From assembly GCF_001634365.1 (NCBI RefSeq), contig NZ_CP014579.1, positions 2,728,001 through 2,792,000 of the forward strand: DNA of 64,000 nucleotides. Direction: 5' to 3'. The DNA is from Paraburkholderia phytofirmans OLGA172. GTDB taxonomy: Bacteria; Pseudomonadota; Gammaproteobacteria; Burkholderiales; Burkholderiaceae. Below are positions 26,362 through 34,714 of the stretch, piece by piece. Each line of letters starts with the position of its first letter. The stretch's first letter is position 1. Below the pieces are notes generated by a model that saw only the letters and a program-made list of their open reading frames with translations, made no database searches and was not told where the DNA came from. Made by a program: the position numbers and the translations under genes.

Positions 26362-28170
26362 TCAATGTCCCGCGACCATGATCAGATGTTCAACGACCGG
26401 GCCGAGCGCCAGCGCGGGCACGTACGTCAGTGCGCCGACCAGCACCACTGTGCCGAGCAACAGCACGACGAACAATGGGCCATGCGTCGGCAACGTGCCG
26501 GCGGTCGCGGAGATGCGTTTCTTTGCGGCGAGCGATCCGGCGATCGCCAGCACCGGCACAATCGAACCAAAGCGGCCGAACCACATGACGATGGCCAGCG
26601 TCCCGTTATAGAACGGCGTATTGACCGAGAGGCCCGCGAAAGCACTGCCGTTGTTATTGGCGGCCGAACTATACGCGTAGAGGATCTCGGAGAATCCGTG
26701 CGGGCCGGGGTTCGCGATGCCAGCCACGCCGGCTGCCGTCAGCACGGCAATCGATGCTCCGACCAGCACAAGCAGCGGCGTAAGCAGCACGGCAATCGAC
26801 ACCATCTTCATCTCGTACGACTCGATCTTCTTGCCGATGTATTCCGGCGTTCGCCCGATCATCAGGCCGGCCACGAACACCGCGAGCAAGGCGAACACGA
26901 GCATGCCGTACAGACCCGAGCCGACGCCGCCGAAGATCACCTCGCCGAGCTCGATCAGCAGGAGCGGAACGAAGCCGCCCATCGGCGTCAACGAATCGTG
27001 CGTGTTGAGAACGGCGCCACACGACGCGGCGGTGGTCGCCACGGTGAAGATGCCGGACTGCGCGATGCCGAAGCGGGTTTCCTTGCCTTCCATGTTGCCG
27101 CCCGCTTGCGTGGCCGATGCCGTTTGCTCGACATGCAGCGACGTATACAGCGGATTGCCGTTCTGCTCCGACGAAATCTCGCCCCAGCAGGCGAGCGCGA
27201 AAGCGATCGTCATCGCGGCAAGCACCGCATAGCCCTGGCGCGGGTCGCCCACCATCCGGCCGAACACCACGCACAAGGCAGCCGGAATAACGAGCATCGC
27301 TATCATCTGAACGAAGTTGGAGAACGGCGTCGGGTTCTCATAGGGATGCGCGGAATTGGCGTTGAAAAAGCCGCCGCCGTTGGTACCGAGCATCTTGATC
27401 GCTTCCTGCGACGCGACCGGCCCCATGGCGATGGTCTGCTTGTCGGCCTTGTTGTCCACCATCACCGGATTGCCTTTGGCGTCCTTGACGGGGTTGCCCT
27501 GGGCATCGGTCTTCGGTGTTTGATACGTCGTCACCTGCAGCGTCGGCACGTCTTCGTACGACTTGAAGTTCTGAATCACGCCCTGGCTGATGAAGACGAG
27601 CGCGATGACCGTCGCGAGCGGCGCGAGGATATACAGCGTGATACGCGTCAGATCGACCCAGAAATTGCCGATCGTCGCCGTCGTATGGCGTGCGAAACCG
27701 CGAATCAGCGCGACCACGACCGCAATGCCGGTGGCAGCCGAAAGAAAGTTTTGCACCGTCAGCGCGGCCATCTGCGTGAGATAGCTGACAGTCGATTCCG
27801 GCGTGTAGTCCTGCCAGTTCGTGTTGGTCACGAAGCTGATTGCCGTGTTGAAAGCGGCGTCGGGCGTCATCGGTCCGAAGCTCTGCGGGTTCGCGGGCAG
27901 CCATTGCTGCAAACGCAGAAATCCATACACCGCGAGCACGCCGAGCGTGTTGAACGCCAGCACGGCCAGCGCATAGCGCTTCCACGACATTTCGGCGCTG
28001 GGGTCGACCCCGGCGAGCTTGTAGAGCGCGGTTTCGATCGGCCGCCCTATCCGGCGCACGACGACCGAAGAACCGTCCACCACGCCGGTCATGTAACGGC
28101 CAAGCGGTATGGCGAGCGCGATCAGCACGACGATGAACAGGCCGGGCTGAAACAGGTTGTTGAAGTTCAT
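26362..28170 (-). CDS. kdpA: KdpA, potassium-transporting ATPase channel subunit
   Basis: A 602-residue potassium channel-like subunit. ATG at 28170 is preceded by GGAGG at good spacing and overlaps the kdpF stop (ATGA), which fixes the start as MNFNNLFQPGLFIVVLI. The four selectivity-filter-like loops are visible, including TNTNWQDY, GTNGGGFFNANS and, later, TPMGGFVPLLLIELGEVIFG and YAYSSAANNNGSAFAG. It forms the ion path of KdpFABC. Confidence 0.97.
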   Translation of the reverse strand: MNFNNLFQPGLFIVVLIALAIPLGRYMTGVVDGSSVVVRRIGRPIETALYKLAGVDPSAEMSWKRYALAVLAFNTLGVLAVYGFLRLQQWLPANPQSFGPMTPDAAFNTAISFVTNTNWQDYTPESTVSYLTQMAALTVQNFLSAATGIAVVVALIRGFARHTTATIGNFWVDLTRITLYILAPLATVIALVFISQGVIQNFKSYEDVPTLQVTTYQTPKTDAQGNPVKDAKGNPVMVDNKADKQTIAMGPVASQEAIKMLGTNGGGFFNANSAHPYENPTPFSNFVQMIAMLVIPAALCVVFGRMVGDPRQGYAVLAAMTIAFALACWGEISSEQNGNPLYTSLHVEQTASATQAGGNMEGKETRFGIAQSGIFTVATTAASCGAVLNTHDSLTPMGGFVPLLLIELGEVIFGGVGSGLYGMLVFALLAVFVAGLMIGRTPEYIGKKIESYEMKMVSIAVLLTPLLVLVGASIAVLTAAGVAGIANPGPHGFSEILYAYSSAANNNGSAFAGLSVNTPFYNGTLAIVMWFGRFGSIVPVLAIAGSLAAKKRISATAGTLPTHGPLFVVLLLGTVVLVGALTYVPALALGPVVEHLIMVAGH

Positions 28171-28262
28171 TCGAGAGCCTCCGCGCGTAGCAAGGCATAC
28201 ACGAGGTAAGCGAACAGAATCAGCGTCGAGGCCGCCGCGAGCCAGGTCATCCAGGTCGTCAT
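28167..28262 (-). CDS. kdpF: KdpF, small regulatory subunit
   Basis: A 31-residue single-helix membrane peptide (MTTWMTWLAAASTLILF then AYLVYALLRAEALE). GGAGG lies six bases before the ATG at 28262, which is favoured over an in-frame ATG at 28250. The stop overlaps the kdpA start, and the start overlaps the stop of the preceding 34-residue gene, so all three are translationally coupled. KdpF is a lipid-like stabiliser of the complex. Confidence 0.9.
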   Translation of the reverse strand: MTTWMTWLAAASTLILFAYLVYALLRAEALE

Positions 28263-28363
28263 GGACGGCCTCCGGGCGCGCGGCGAAGCTTGTCGCAGCC
28301 AATCACGAAGGCCGCGACGAGACCACTGAACGCAATGATTGCGATGAGGTAAAGCAGATCCAT
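28259..28363 (-). CDS. 34-residue single-helix protein upstream of kdpF
   Basis: The first gene of the kdp operon: MDLLYLIAIIAFSGLVAAF followed by VIGCDKLRRAPGGRP. It has one transmembrane helix and a basic C-terminus, with GGGAG eight bases before the ATG and a four-base ATGA overlap with kdpF. Short proteins of this shape often precede kdpF in beta- and gammaproteobacteria but have no assigned function. A role as an accessory Kdp peptide is inference. Confidence 0.75.
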   Translation of the reverse strand: MDLLYLIAIIAFSGLVAAFVIGCDKLRRAPGGRP

Positions 28364-28626
28364 GGTCTGGTCTCCCACAAGGGACTCCTGCACCGTGAAA
28401 TTTATGAAAATCCGCGTAAACGCAGTGTTAATACATTACGGAGTTTCGTAAAAACGATGGGAACGATGCGAGAGACCGCCAGAGCCAGCTATCGGGGAAA
28501 CCAGAATGCATCCGGGCGCGCAGGCGAGACGAGCCTCACCTTATGGGTAATCGCGGCGCCCGAGGCGGTGTGCACGGACTCGAATAAGGCCAGGGCTGGC
28601 GACAGCATGAACATCGGCATATAGGC

Positions 28627-28657
28627 TTGACCTTCCCGCCGTGGGAAGGTCTACGCT
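28627..28657 (+). promoter_or_regulatory. CueR-type (MerR-family) promoter and operator
   Basis: TTGACC (28627-28632) and TACGCT (28652-28657) are separated by a 19-bp spacer, the over-long spacing typical of MerR-family promoters. A perfect 9-5-9 inverted repeat, GACCTTCCC-GCCGT-GGGAAGGTC (28629-28651), fits the CueR consensus CCTTCC...GGAAGG. This predicts copper(I) induction of the downstream genes. No cueR lies next to it, so the regulator must act in trans. The rest of 28364-28626 should contain the kdp operon promoter on the minus strand; I could not assign its boxes. Confidence 0.85.
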
Positions 28658-28687
28658 TGCGTTCTGATTTCTCATCGGAGGCAAGAA

Positions 28688-28830
28688 ATGGAATTCGAAA
28701 TCCCGGATAGGTCGTGCGGCGGATGCGCCAATGCCATTGCTCGTGCAGTGACTGGCCTCGACCCCGCGCGAAGGTCGCCGTCGATGTCCCCGTTAAAATC
28801 GTGAAAACTCTTTCCCCCACCGAAAAACCC
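28688..28830 (+). pseudogene. frameshifted HMA copper chaperone (CopZ-like) relic
   Basis: ATG at 28688 with GGAGG seven bases upstream begins MEFEIPDRSCGGCANAIARA, the heavy-metal-associated fold with its CxxC motif (CGGC). After GLDP the frame goes wrong and ends at 28804 (38 codons). In the next frame the sequence continues as AKVAVDVPVKIVKT, the normal third strand of the same fold, so a single lost base around 28762-28770 explains both halves. The last strand and helix are absent, replaced by the leader of the DUF305 gene. Met before the first Cys is replaced by Arg. It was evidently a cytoplasmic copper(I) chaperone under CueR control. Confidence 0.75.
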
Positions 28831-28833
28831 AAT

Positions 28834-29223
28834 ATGAAAAACCTTCACGCATTCCGTGCCCTTTGCCTTCTCGGCGGCGTTGCGTTTGCCGTCGCGGCAA
28901 CACCCGTCTACGCCCAGCAGGGTGCGTCGATGCCCGGCATCGACATGCCCGGTTCGGCGGACGCCGGATCGAGCGCATCGACCCAGGCATTCAAGGACGC
29001 CGACGAGAAAATGATGCAGGCCATGGACGCACCGGCCTACACGGGCGATGCCGACAAGGACTTCGTGGCCCACATGATTCCGCATCATCAAGGCGCGGTC
29101 GAAATGGCACAGGTGGAACTGAAATACGGCAAGGATCCCGAGTTGAAGCGCCTGGCGCGAAACATCATCAAGGCGCAACACGATGAGATCGCGTTCATGC
29201 AGCGCTGGCAGGCGAAGCGCTAA
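28834..29223 (+). CDS. DUF305 family periplasmic protein (CopM-like copper-binding)
   Basis: A 129-residue exported protein starting at the ATG at 28834 (MKNLHAFRALCLLGG), with a signal peptide ending near VYAQQ. The DUF305 hallmark FVAHMIPHHQGAVEMAQ carries His80, His84 and His85, and several Met residues (SMPGIDMPG, KMMQAMD) could bind copper(I). Relatives such as CopM in cyanobacteria bind copper in the periplasm. Its place behind a CueR promoter and a chaperone relic supports a copper-tolerance role. Confidence 0.85.
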   Translation: MKNLHAFRALCLLGGVAFAVAATPVYAQQGASMPGIDMPGSADAGSSASTQAFKDADEKMMQAMDAPAYTGDADKDFVAHMIPHHQGAVEMAQVELKYGKDPELKRLARNIIKAQHDEIAFMQRWQAKR

Positions 29224-29270
29224 CGGTGGCGCCACCGCAATGAACAAGGTTTGCGACCAGGATCGCCTCG

Positions 29271-31100
29271 TCACGCGGACCCAATCGGGTCGCTCACAGC
29301 GCCTCGCTGCACCGGCTGCCCCGGCTGCCCGCCGAACTGCAGCGCGGCAAGCTGGGCATAGAGCGGCGAGCTCAGAAGAAGCTCGGCGTGACGGCCCTGC
29401 GCGACGATGCGGCCTTGTTCCAGCACGACAATGCGGTCGGCCTGTTGAACGGTCGCGAGGCGGTGCGCGATAACCAGGGTGGTGCGGTTCTGCGCGGCAT
29501 TGTCCAGCGCCTTTTGCACCAGCCGTTCGCTGGCGGCATCGAGCGCGCTGGTCGCTTCGTCGAGCAGCAGGATCGGCGGATTCTTCAGGATCGCCCGTGC
29601 GATCGCAATGCGCTGGCGCTGTCCGCCAGACAGTCGCACACCACGCTCGCCGAGAAAGGTGTCGTAGCCTTGCGGCAGTTCTTCGATAAAGCCGGCCGCA
29701 GCGGCCATGTCGGCAGCCCGTTGTACTTGTGCCAGCGTGGCTTCCGGCGCGCCGTAGCGGATGTTGTCCAGCACGCTCCCTGAAAAGATCACCGATTCCT
29801 GCAGCACTACGCCGATTTCCTTCCTCAATGCGACGAGCGGCACGTCACGCATCGCGACGCCGTTGATCAGAATGCTGCCGGACTGTGGGTCGTAAAAGCG
29901 CAGCAGCAGTTGGAACAGCGTAGTCTTGCCCGCGCCGGACGGCCCGACCAGGGCGACATGTTCGCCCGGACGGACCTCGAGCGAAAGTGCGGAGAGCGCA
30001 GCAATGCCAGGGCGCGATGGATACGAGAAGCTGACGTTGTCGAAACGGATGCCCTCGCCTCGCGCCGGCAGCCCAACCGTGGTCTCGGCCTCCAGCACCG
30101 GCGAGCGCGCCGCCAGCAATTGCAGCAAACGTTCGGTGGCCCCGGCAGCGCGCTGCAGATCGCCCCATACCTCGGCGACGGCGCCCACGGCGCCGGCCGT
30201 GAACACCGCGTAGAGGATGAACTGGGACAATTGGCCCGCCGTCATGCGCCCGGCCAGCACCGCCTGCGCCCCGAGCCACAGCACGAACACGATGGCGGTA
30301 AAGACCAGCACGATCACCACGGCGGTCAGCCAGGCGCGCGCGCGAATGCGCGTGAGCGCGGTCTCAAAAGCCGCCTCCACCGCGCCGGCAAAGCGCCGCG
30401 CCTCAAATGGCTCCTGCGTATACGACTGGACAGTCGGCATGGCATTAAGCACCTCGCCCGCCAGCGCGCTCGTGTTCGCGATCTTGTCCTGGCTCGCGCG
30501 CGAGAGCCGCCGCACGCGCCGGCCGAAGATCACGATAGGCGCGACCACCACCACCAACGTCCCGATGATGTAGCCGGACAGCACGGGGCTCGTCACCGCC
30601 AGCATCGTCACGCCACCGGTCAGCAGAAAGAAGTTGCGCAACCCGAGCGACAGGCTGGTGCCCACCACCGTCTGGATCAAGGTGGTGTCGGCGGTGAGTC
30701 GTGACAGCACCTCGCCGGTCTGCGTAGTCTCGAAGAATTGCGGACTCATCCCCAGCACGTGGTCGTAGACCGCACGCCGCAAGTCGGCCGTGACCCGCTC
30801 GCCCAGCCATGACACGAGGTAGAAGCGCAGCGCCGTGGCGCCGGCCAATACCAGCGAAACGACGAAGAGCGCGAAGAAATAACGATCGATGTGCGCCCGG
30901 TCTCCCCCCGCGAAGCCACGGTCGATCAGGTATTTGAACGCCACCGGCAATACCAGTGTGGAGCCCGCCGACGTCACCAGCGCGAGGAACGCGAGCGCCC
31001 AGCGGCCGGCATAAGGGCGCAGGAAGGGAAACAGGGCAAACAGCGGGCCGATACGTCGTGAAGGTGAAGCAGGCGGCGAGGACGGAACAGCGTCTGGCAT
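29271..31100 (-). CDS. ABC exporter, fused membrane and ATPase domains (MsbA-like)
   Basis: A 609-residue half-transporter that should work as a homodimer. ATG at 31100 is preferred over a TTG four codons earlier. Six transmembrane helices (about 25-310) precede a nucleotide-binding domain with Walker A LVGPSGAGKTTLFQ, signature LSGGQRQR and Walker B ILLLDEATSALD, plus the H-loop in LVIAHRLAT. Such proteins export lipids, drugs or peptides. No partner or accessory gene is adjacent, so the substrate is unknown. Confidence 0.9.
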   Translation of the reverse strand: MPDAVPSSPPASPSRRIGPLFALFPFLRPYAGRWALAFLALVTSAGSTLVLPVAFKYLIDRGFAGGDRAHIDRYFFALFVVSLVLAGATALRFYLVSWLGERVTADLRRAVYDHVLGMSPQFFETTQTGEVLSRLTADTTLIQTVVGTSLSLGLRNFFLLTGGVTMLAVTSPVLSGYIIGTLVVVVAPIVIFGRRVRRLSRASQDKIANTSALAGEVLNAMPTVQSYTQEPFEARRFAGAVEAAFETALTRIRARAWLTAVVIVLVFTAIVFVLWLGAQAVLAGRMTAGQLSQFILYAVFTAGAVGAVAEVWGDLQRAAGATERLLQLLAARSPVLEAETTVGLPARGEGIRFDNVSFSYPSRPGIAALSALSLEVRPGEHVALVGPSGAGKTTLFQLLLRFYDPQSGSILINGVAMRDVPLVALRKEIGVVLQESVIFSGSVLDNIRYGAPEATLAQVQRAADMAAAAGFIEELPQGYDTFLGERGVRLSGGQRQRIAIARAILKNPPILLLDEATSALDAASERLVQKALDNAAQNRTTLVIAHRLATVQQADRIVVLEQGRIVAQGRHAELLLSSPLYAQLAALQFGGQPGQPVQRGAVSDPIGSA

Positions 31101-31336
31101 GAAGATTCCCAAGCGAATCGAAGGTCATCCAGATTGTGCCAGTCCTGCGGATTCGAAGGCGGTTCGCGTAAAAGCCTGGCACTGATCCATGCGTGCCTCC
31201 GTGTCCGCCACGCATCGTCCAGAAGAACTGGGCGCCTCTGCAGCGCCACGCCGGTCGGCAGACTGCTTCCCCATGCTTGCCCCGGCCGTCCATCTGTATC
31301 AAGATCGAATCGACTCATCCGGACCAGGCGATTGCC

Positions 31337-31528
31337 ATGACAGACGACTCCGATCCCGACAAACTGAAAGGTCCTGGCGGCTTGACGTTGCGTCAGATCC
31401 ACGAACAGGTGCAGAAGAGCGTGGAGCGCGACCGCGAAGAGCAGGCATCGCGCCACGCTATCGCTCCGCAGCGCAGCAGGTGGCAACGCTGGGTGCGCTA
31501 CGTGTGGGGCCGCAGCGGCCGTCGCTAG
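31337..31528 (+). CDS. 63-residue basic protein of unknown function
   Basis: Starts MTDDSDPDKLKGPGGLTLRQ at the ATG at 31337 and ends with a strongly basic, Trp-rich tail RSRWQRWVRYVWGRSGRR. The middle (RQIHEQVQKSVERDREEQ) is an amphipathic helix. I do not recognise a family. A second, degenerate copy of the tail-coding DNA exists on the minus strand at 35791-35895, which argues that this is a real gene that was once duplicated. It is transcribed away from the MsbA-like gene and towards the Crp/Fnr gene. Confidence 0.6.
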   Translation: MTDDSDPDKLKGPGGLTLRQIHEQVQKSVERDREEQASRHAIAPQRSRWQRWVRYVWGRSGRR

Positions 31529-31593
31529 GGCGGCCAGCTTACCGCGGCTTGCTCACCGGCGCACTTGAGGGCGGCAGCACGACAACCCGGGGA

Positions 31594-32298
31594 CTACGGA
31601 TTCGCGTCACCGAGACTAGCCGCCCGCAACCGGTCGAAATCCAGAATGACGATTTCCCCGGACCTCAGGCTCACTATGCATTGGCTTTCGAGATTCTTGA
31701 GCAACTGATTCGTGGTCTGCCGCGACAGGGACACCATGGAAGCGAGACTTTCCTGCGAGAGCCTTATCTTGCTCTGCGTGGCGTTGAGGCCGCCATAGCC
31801 TCCTGCGATCAGCAACAAGCGGCTCGCCACGCGCTGCGCCGCGGGCAACAGCGTCATCGCTTCCGTGGTCTCGAACGAAACCCGAAGTCTTTGAGCCATC
31901 AACAACGCGAAATCGCGCCAATAGCGGGGCGTGGCGTCGAGCAGGCTTTGCAGCGCAGACTCGGGCACGTGCAGCAAAAGCGTCCTGCTGACAGCGGTGG
32001 CGTCGTTCGGACGCGGCAGCCCATCGAACAGCGAGATTTCCCCCACCCATGCAGTCGGTCCAAGCACCGCGAGCAACGCCTCTTTCCCATCCACCCCTAC
32101 TGTGCCGAACGCGAGTGCGCCGCCCAGCACGGCGTACAGGCCATAAGACTGTTCGCCACGCCGATACAGGAATTGGCCCCTTTCCAGCGTGAGCAGGTTG
32201 GCATGGCTGATCAGATAGTCCTGCAACTCGACGGGCAGGCCACGAAACCACGGAGTCGTTTCGAGTTGTGAGCGGTAGCGGTGCAGGCTGGATTCCAT
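31594..32298 (-). CDS. Crp/Fnr-family transcriptional regulator
   Basis: A 234-residue regulator. An N-terminal cyclic-nucleotide-binding-like beta barrel (about 15-130: TLERGQFLYRRGEQ, VGEISLFDGLPR) is joined by a dimer helix to a winged helix-turn-helix (about 170-225: LSQESLASMVSLSRQTTNQLLKNL). The four-cysteine Fnr iron-sulphur motif is missing, and the Arg-Ser phosphate-binding pair of Crp is not evident (LFDGLPRPNDATA), so the effector is unclear. A short palindrome just upstream of its start may be an autoregulatory site. Confidence 0.88.
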   Translation of the reverse strand: MESSLHRYRSQLETTPWFRGLPVELQDYLISHANLLTLERGQFLYRRGEQSYGLYAVLGGALAFGTVGVDGKEALLAVLGPTAWVGEISLFDGLPRPNDATAVSRTLLLHVPESALQSLLDATPRYWRDFALLMAQRLRVSFETTEAMTLLPAAQRVASRLLLIAGGYGGLNATQSKIRLSQESLASMVSLSRQTTNQLLKNLESQCIVSLRSGEIVILDFDRLRAASLGDANP

Positions 32299-32310
32299 GG
32301 GCGCGTCGAC

Positions 32311-32328
32311 CTGTCGGGTATCCGACAG
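32311..32328 (-). promoter_or_regulatory. 7-4-7 inverted repeat upstream of the Crp/Fnr gene
   Basis: CTGTCGG-GTAT-CCGACAG lies 13 bases before the ATG of the Crp/Fnr gene. Its position over the expected ribosome-binding area suggests an operator for autorepression, or a translational hairpin. It does not match the classical Crp (TGTGA-N6-TCACA) or Fnr consensus. Confidence 0.35.
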
Positions 32329-32488
32329 ATTTTAGGCGGCTTTGCGAACATCATCTGGACTCGCATCCCACAACGTCATGAGTTTGGGCCTGGGTGCCCC
32401 CGTTGCGTCGCAAGCACGGTGTACGCGATTTACAAAGCGTTGTATCAGGTTATTCCATTGCTTGAATCATCCAATAAGGAGTGTCGAC

Positions 32489-33256
32489 GTGGTCTCATCT
32501 CAAGTCAGTCTGAAGAACGACGTATCGCCTGCCGAATGGGAAGCGCGAGTCAGTCTCGCAGCGGCATACCGCCTCACCGCATTGTTTGGGTGGGACGACT
32601 TGGTGTTTACCCACATCTCGGCGCGCGTGCCCGGCCCGGAGCACCATTTCCTGATCAACCCGTACGGCATGATGTTCGACGAGATCACCGCGTCGTCGCT
32701 GGTCAAGATCGATCTCGACGGCCGCAAGGTGTCCGAGTCGCCGTATGACGTCAATCCGGCCGGCTTCACGATCCATAGCGCCGTGCATGCGGCACGCGAA
32801 GACGCCCTTTGCGTGATGCACACCCACTCGGTCAACGGCGTCGCGGTGTCGGCGCAGGAGGCGGGGCTGCTGCCGCTCTCCCAGCAGTCACTCGGCGTGC
32901 TGGCGTCGCTCGGCTACCACGACTACGAAGGCATCGCGCTGAATGAAGCCGAGAAGCCTCGTCTCGTTCAAGACCTCGGCAACAACACTTATCTGATGCT
33001 GCGCAACCACGGCCTGCTGACAGTCGGCGCTGCGCCGGCCGACGCCTTCGTCGCAATGTACTTCTTCGAAGCGGCCTGCATGATTCAGGTCCGTGCCCAA
33101 GCCGGTGGCGGAAAGCTGACGCCCATCGCGCAGCCGATTCTCGACGGCATCAAGGAGCAGATCCGGATGGCGACGAGGGGCGTCTCGCCAGGGGCGCTAG
33201 TGTGGCCCGGGCTGCTGCGCCGACTCGACCGCCGTAACCCCGGCTATGCCGACTAG
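32489..33256 (+). CDS. class II aldolase/adducin family protein
   Basis: A 255-residue protein. The start is a GTG at 32489, chosen because AAGGAG sits seven bases before it; the reading frame runs further upstream without family sequence. The zinc ligands of the fold are visible as HTHSVNGVAV (two His) and LRNHGLLTVG (third His), with an acidic residue in the early IDLDG segment. Family members cleave or epimerise sugar phosphates, or decarboxylate. The neighbour encodes a ketopantoate-reductase-like enzyme; a shared role in metabolising a small hydroxy-acid is plausible but unproven. Confidence 0.85.
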   Translation: MVSSQVSLKNDVSPAEWEARVSLAAAYRLTALFGWDDLVFTHISARVPGPEHHFLINPYGMMFDEITASSLVKIDLDGRKVSESPYDVNPAGFTIHSAVHAAREDALCVMHTHSVNGVAVSAQEAGLLPLSQQSLGVLASLGYHDYEGIALNEAEKPRLVQDLGNNTYLMLRNHGLLTVGAAPADAFVAMYFFEAACMIQVRAQAGGGKLTPIAQPILDGIKEQIRMATRGVSPGALVWPGLLRRLDRRNPGYAD

Positions 33257-33364
33257 CGCTGTCGATTAGCACGATGCGCGAAGCAAGCGGCGCAAACGTC
33301 ATGCGCCGCGTTCGCCGATTCAACGCATCGCGGATGTCATCAGGCAGGTCACTTGAGAAACGGT

Positions 33365-34402
33365 ATGGCAAAAATCTGTGTTTACGGCGCTGGTTCGATT
33401 GGCTGCTATGTCGGCGGACGGCTTCTTGCCGGGGGCAGCGAGGTCAGCTTTATTGGACGTGCGCGCATGGCCGACCAGTTGCGCAGTCAAGGCATCACAC
33501 TGTCGCGGCACGACGATAGCCGCTGGTATGTGCCGCCGGAGCGGACCGACGTATCGACGGACGCGGCGACGGCCGCCGCAGCCGACCTCGTTCTGGTGAC
33601 CGTCAAGTCTGCCGCGACACCCACGGCCGCGGCGGAGTTGGCGAGCGTGCTTCGCCCCGGCGCGGTCGTGGTCAGCTTCCAGAACGGCGTTGGCAATGCC
33701 GACGTGCTGCGCGCTGCGCTGCCGCATCACACGGTGCTGGAAGGCATGGTGCCATTCAATGTCGTCGAACGCGGCCCCGGCGCATTTCATCAGGGTTCGG
33801 CGGGCAAGCTGGAGATCCGGCAAGCGCCGGCCTTGCAGCCGTTCGTCGACGCTTTCAGGAAAGCGGGTCTGCCGCTGACCCAGCACGCCGACATGCTGCC
33901 GGTGCAGTGGGCCAAGCTGCTCCTCAATCTCAACAATGCGATCAACGCGCTATCTAACCAGCCTTTGAAGGCGGAGCTCTCGCAACGTGCCTATCGAATC
34001 TGCCTCGCCATGGCGCAGAAAGAAGCGCTCGCGCTTCTGAAACGGGCCGACATTCGGCCAGTCAAAGTGACGCCGCTTCCCACCACCTGGATACCGCGTG
34101 TGCTCAGCGTACCCGATGCGGTGTTCGAACGGCTGGGCCGCACGATGCTGACGATCGATCCGCTCGCGCGCTCGTCGATGTCCGACGACCTTGCGGCGGG
34201 GCGCACCACGGAAATCGACTGGATCAATGGCGAAGTCGTGCGCCTCGCGCAACGCCTCGGGCGTACGGCGCCGGTGAACGAACGGCTATGCGAGCTCGTG
34301 CGCGAGGCCGAGCGAAGCGACGTGCGGCCCTCATGGTCGGGCGAAGCACTGCTGGCCCAGATTCGGGCTGCAGCGGGCGCATCTTCGGCACGGCACCCAT
34401 GA
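33365..34402 (+). CDS. 2-dehydropantoate 2-reductase family protein (PanE/ApbA-like)
   Basis: A 345-residue NADP-dependent reductase. ATG at 33365 gives MAKICVYGAGSIGCYVGG with the Rossmann GxGxxG. The catalytic Lys is expected in VQWAKLLLNLNNAINAL, and the C-terminal helical domain carries the substrate-binding Asn/Ser residues (SSMSDDLAAGRTTEIDWING). True PanE makes pantoate for coenzyme A, but paralogues next to catabolic enzymes reduce other 2-oxo acids; the neighbouring class II aldolase suggests the latter. Confidence 0.85.
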   Translation: MAKICVYGAGSIGCYVGGRLLAGGSEVSFIGRARMADQLRSQGITLSRHDDSRWYVPPERTDVSTDAATAAAADLVLVTVKSAATPTAAAELASVLRPGAVVVSFQNGVGNADVLRAALPHHTVLEGMVPFNVVERGPGAFHQGSAGKLEIRQAPALQPFVDAFRKAGLPLTQHADMLPVQWAKLLLNLNNAINALSNQPLKAELSQRAYRICLAMAQKEALALLKRADIRPVKVTPLPTTWIPRVLSVPDAVFERLGRTMLTIDPLARSSMSDDLAAGRTTEIDWINGEVVRLAQRLGRTAPVNERLCELVREAERSDVRPSWSGEALLAQIRAAAGASSARHP

Positions 34403-34714
34403 GCGCAATCGCTCCAGACGGATTTCTGTCTCCTGATACTCATTGACCGGCGTGGTTCCGGGACATTGGCAAATCACAGGTGCGTGCATGACTGGAGCCG
34501 CGCTGATTTTCAATCAACATCCATTTGCGACGCCAGGCTCGGCGGCACCCGGATCGAATAATTAAATAGGATACCGATATAGTTGCACAGCCGACCTTTC
34601 CGCGATGTAGGGTTATTGTCGGCGAATCGTCGGTGAAACGGAGTCTTAGTGTCATTAAGAATTCAATGTGGAAATATAAGGTAATGAAATTCCAATTCTT
34701 GACGCTAAACACAC
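34403..34714. other. A/T-rich intergenic region, no gene recognised
   Basis: Holds the promoter region of the downstream lipoprotein. It is markedly more A/T-rich than its flanks (34551-34710). No hairpin or operator was identified. Confidence 0.4.

Noticed and set aside
26347..28209. Plus-strand open frame of 620 codons opposite kdpA
   Set aside because: His/Arg/Asp-rich shadow of the highly conserved kdpA gene.
28364..28626. Promoter boxes of the kdp operon
   Set aside because: A/T-rich candidates such as TTAACA and CATAAA are present, but their spacing (19) and match are poor and no KdpE site could be fixed.
34440..34712. Minus-strand frame of 90 codons before the lipoprotein gene
   Set aside because: It fills an A/T-rich promoter region, has no ribosome site and shows no protein-like pattern.
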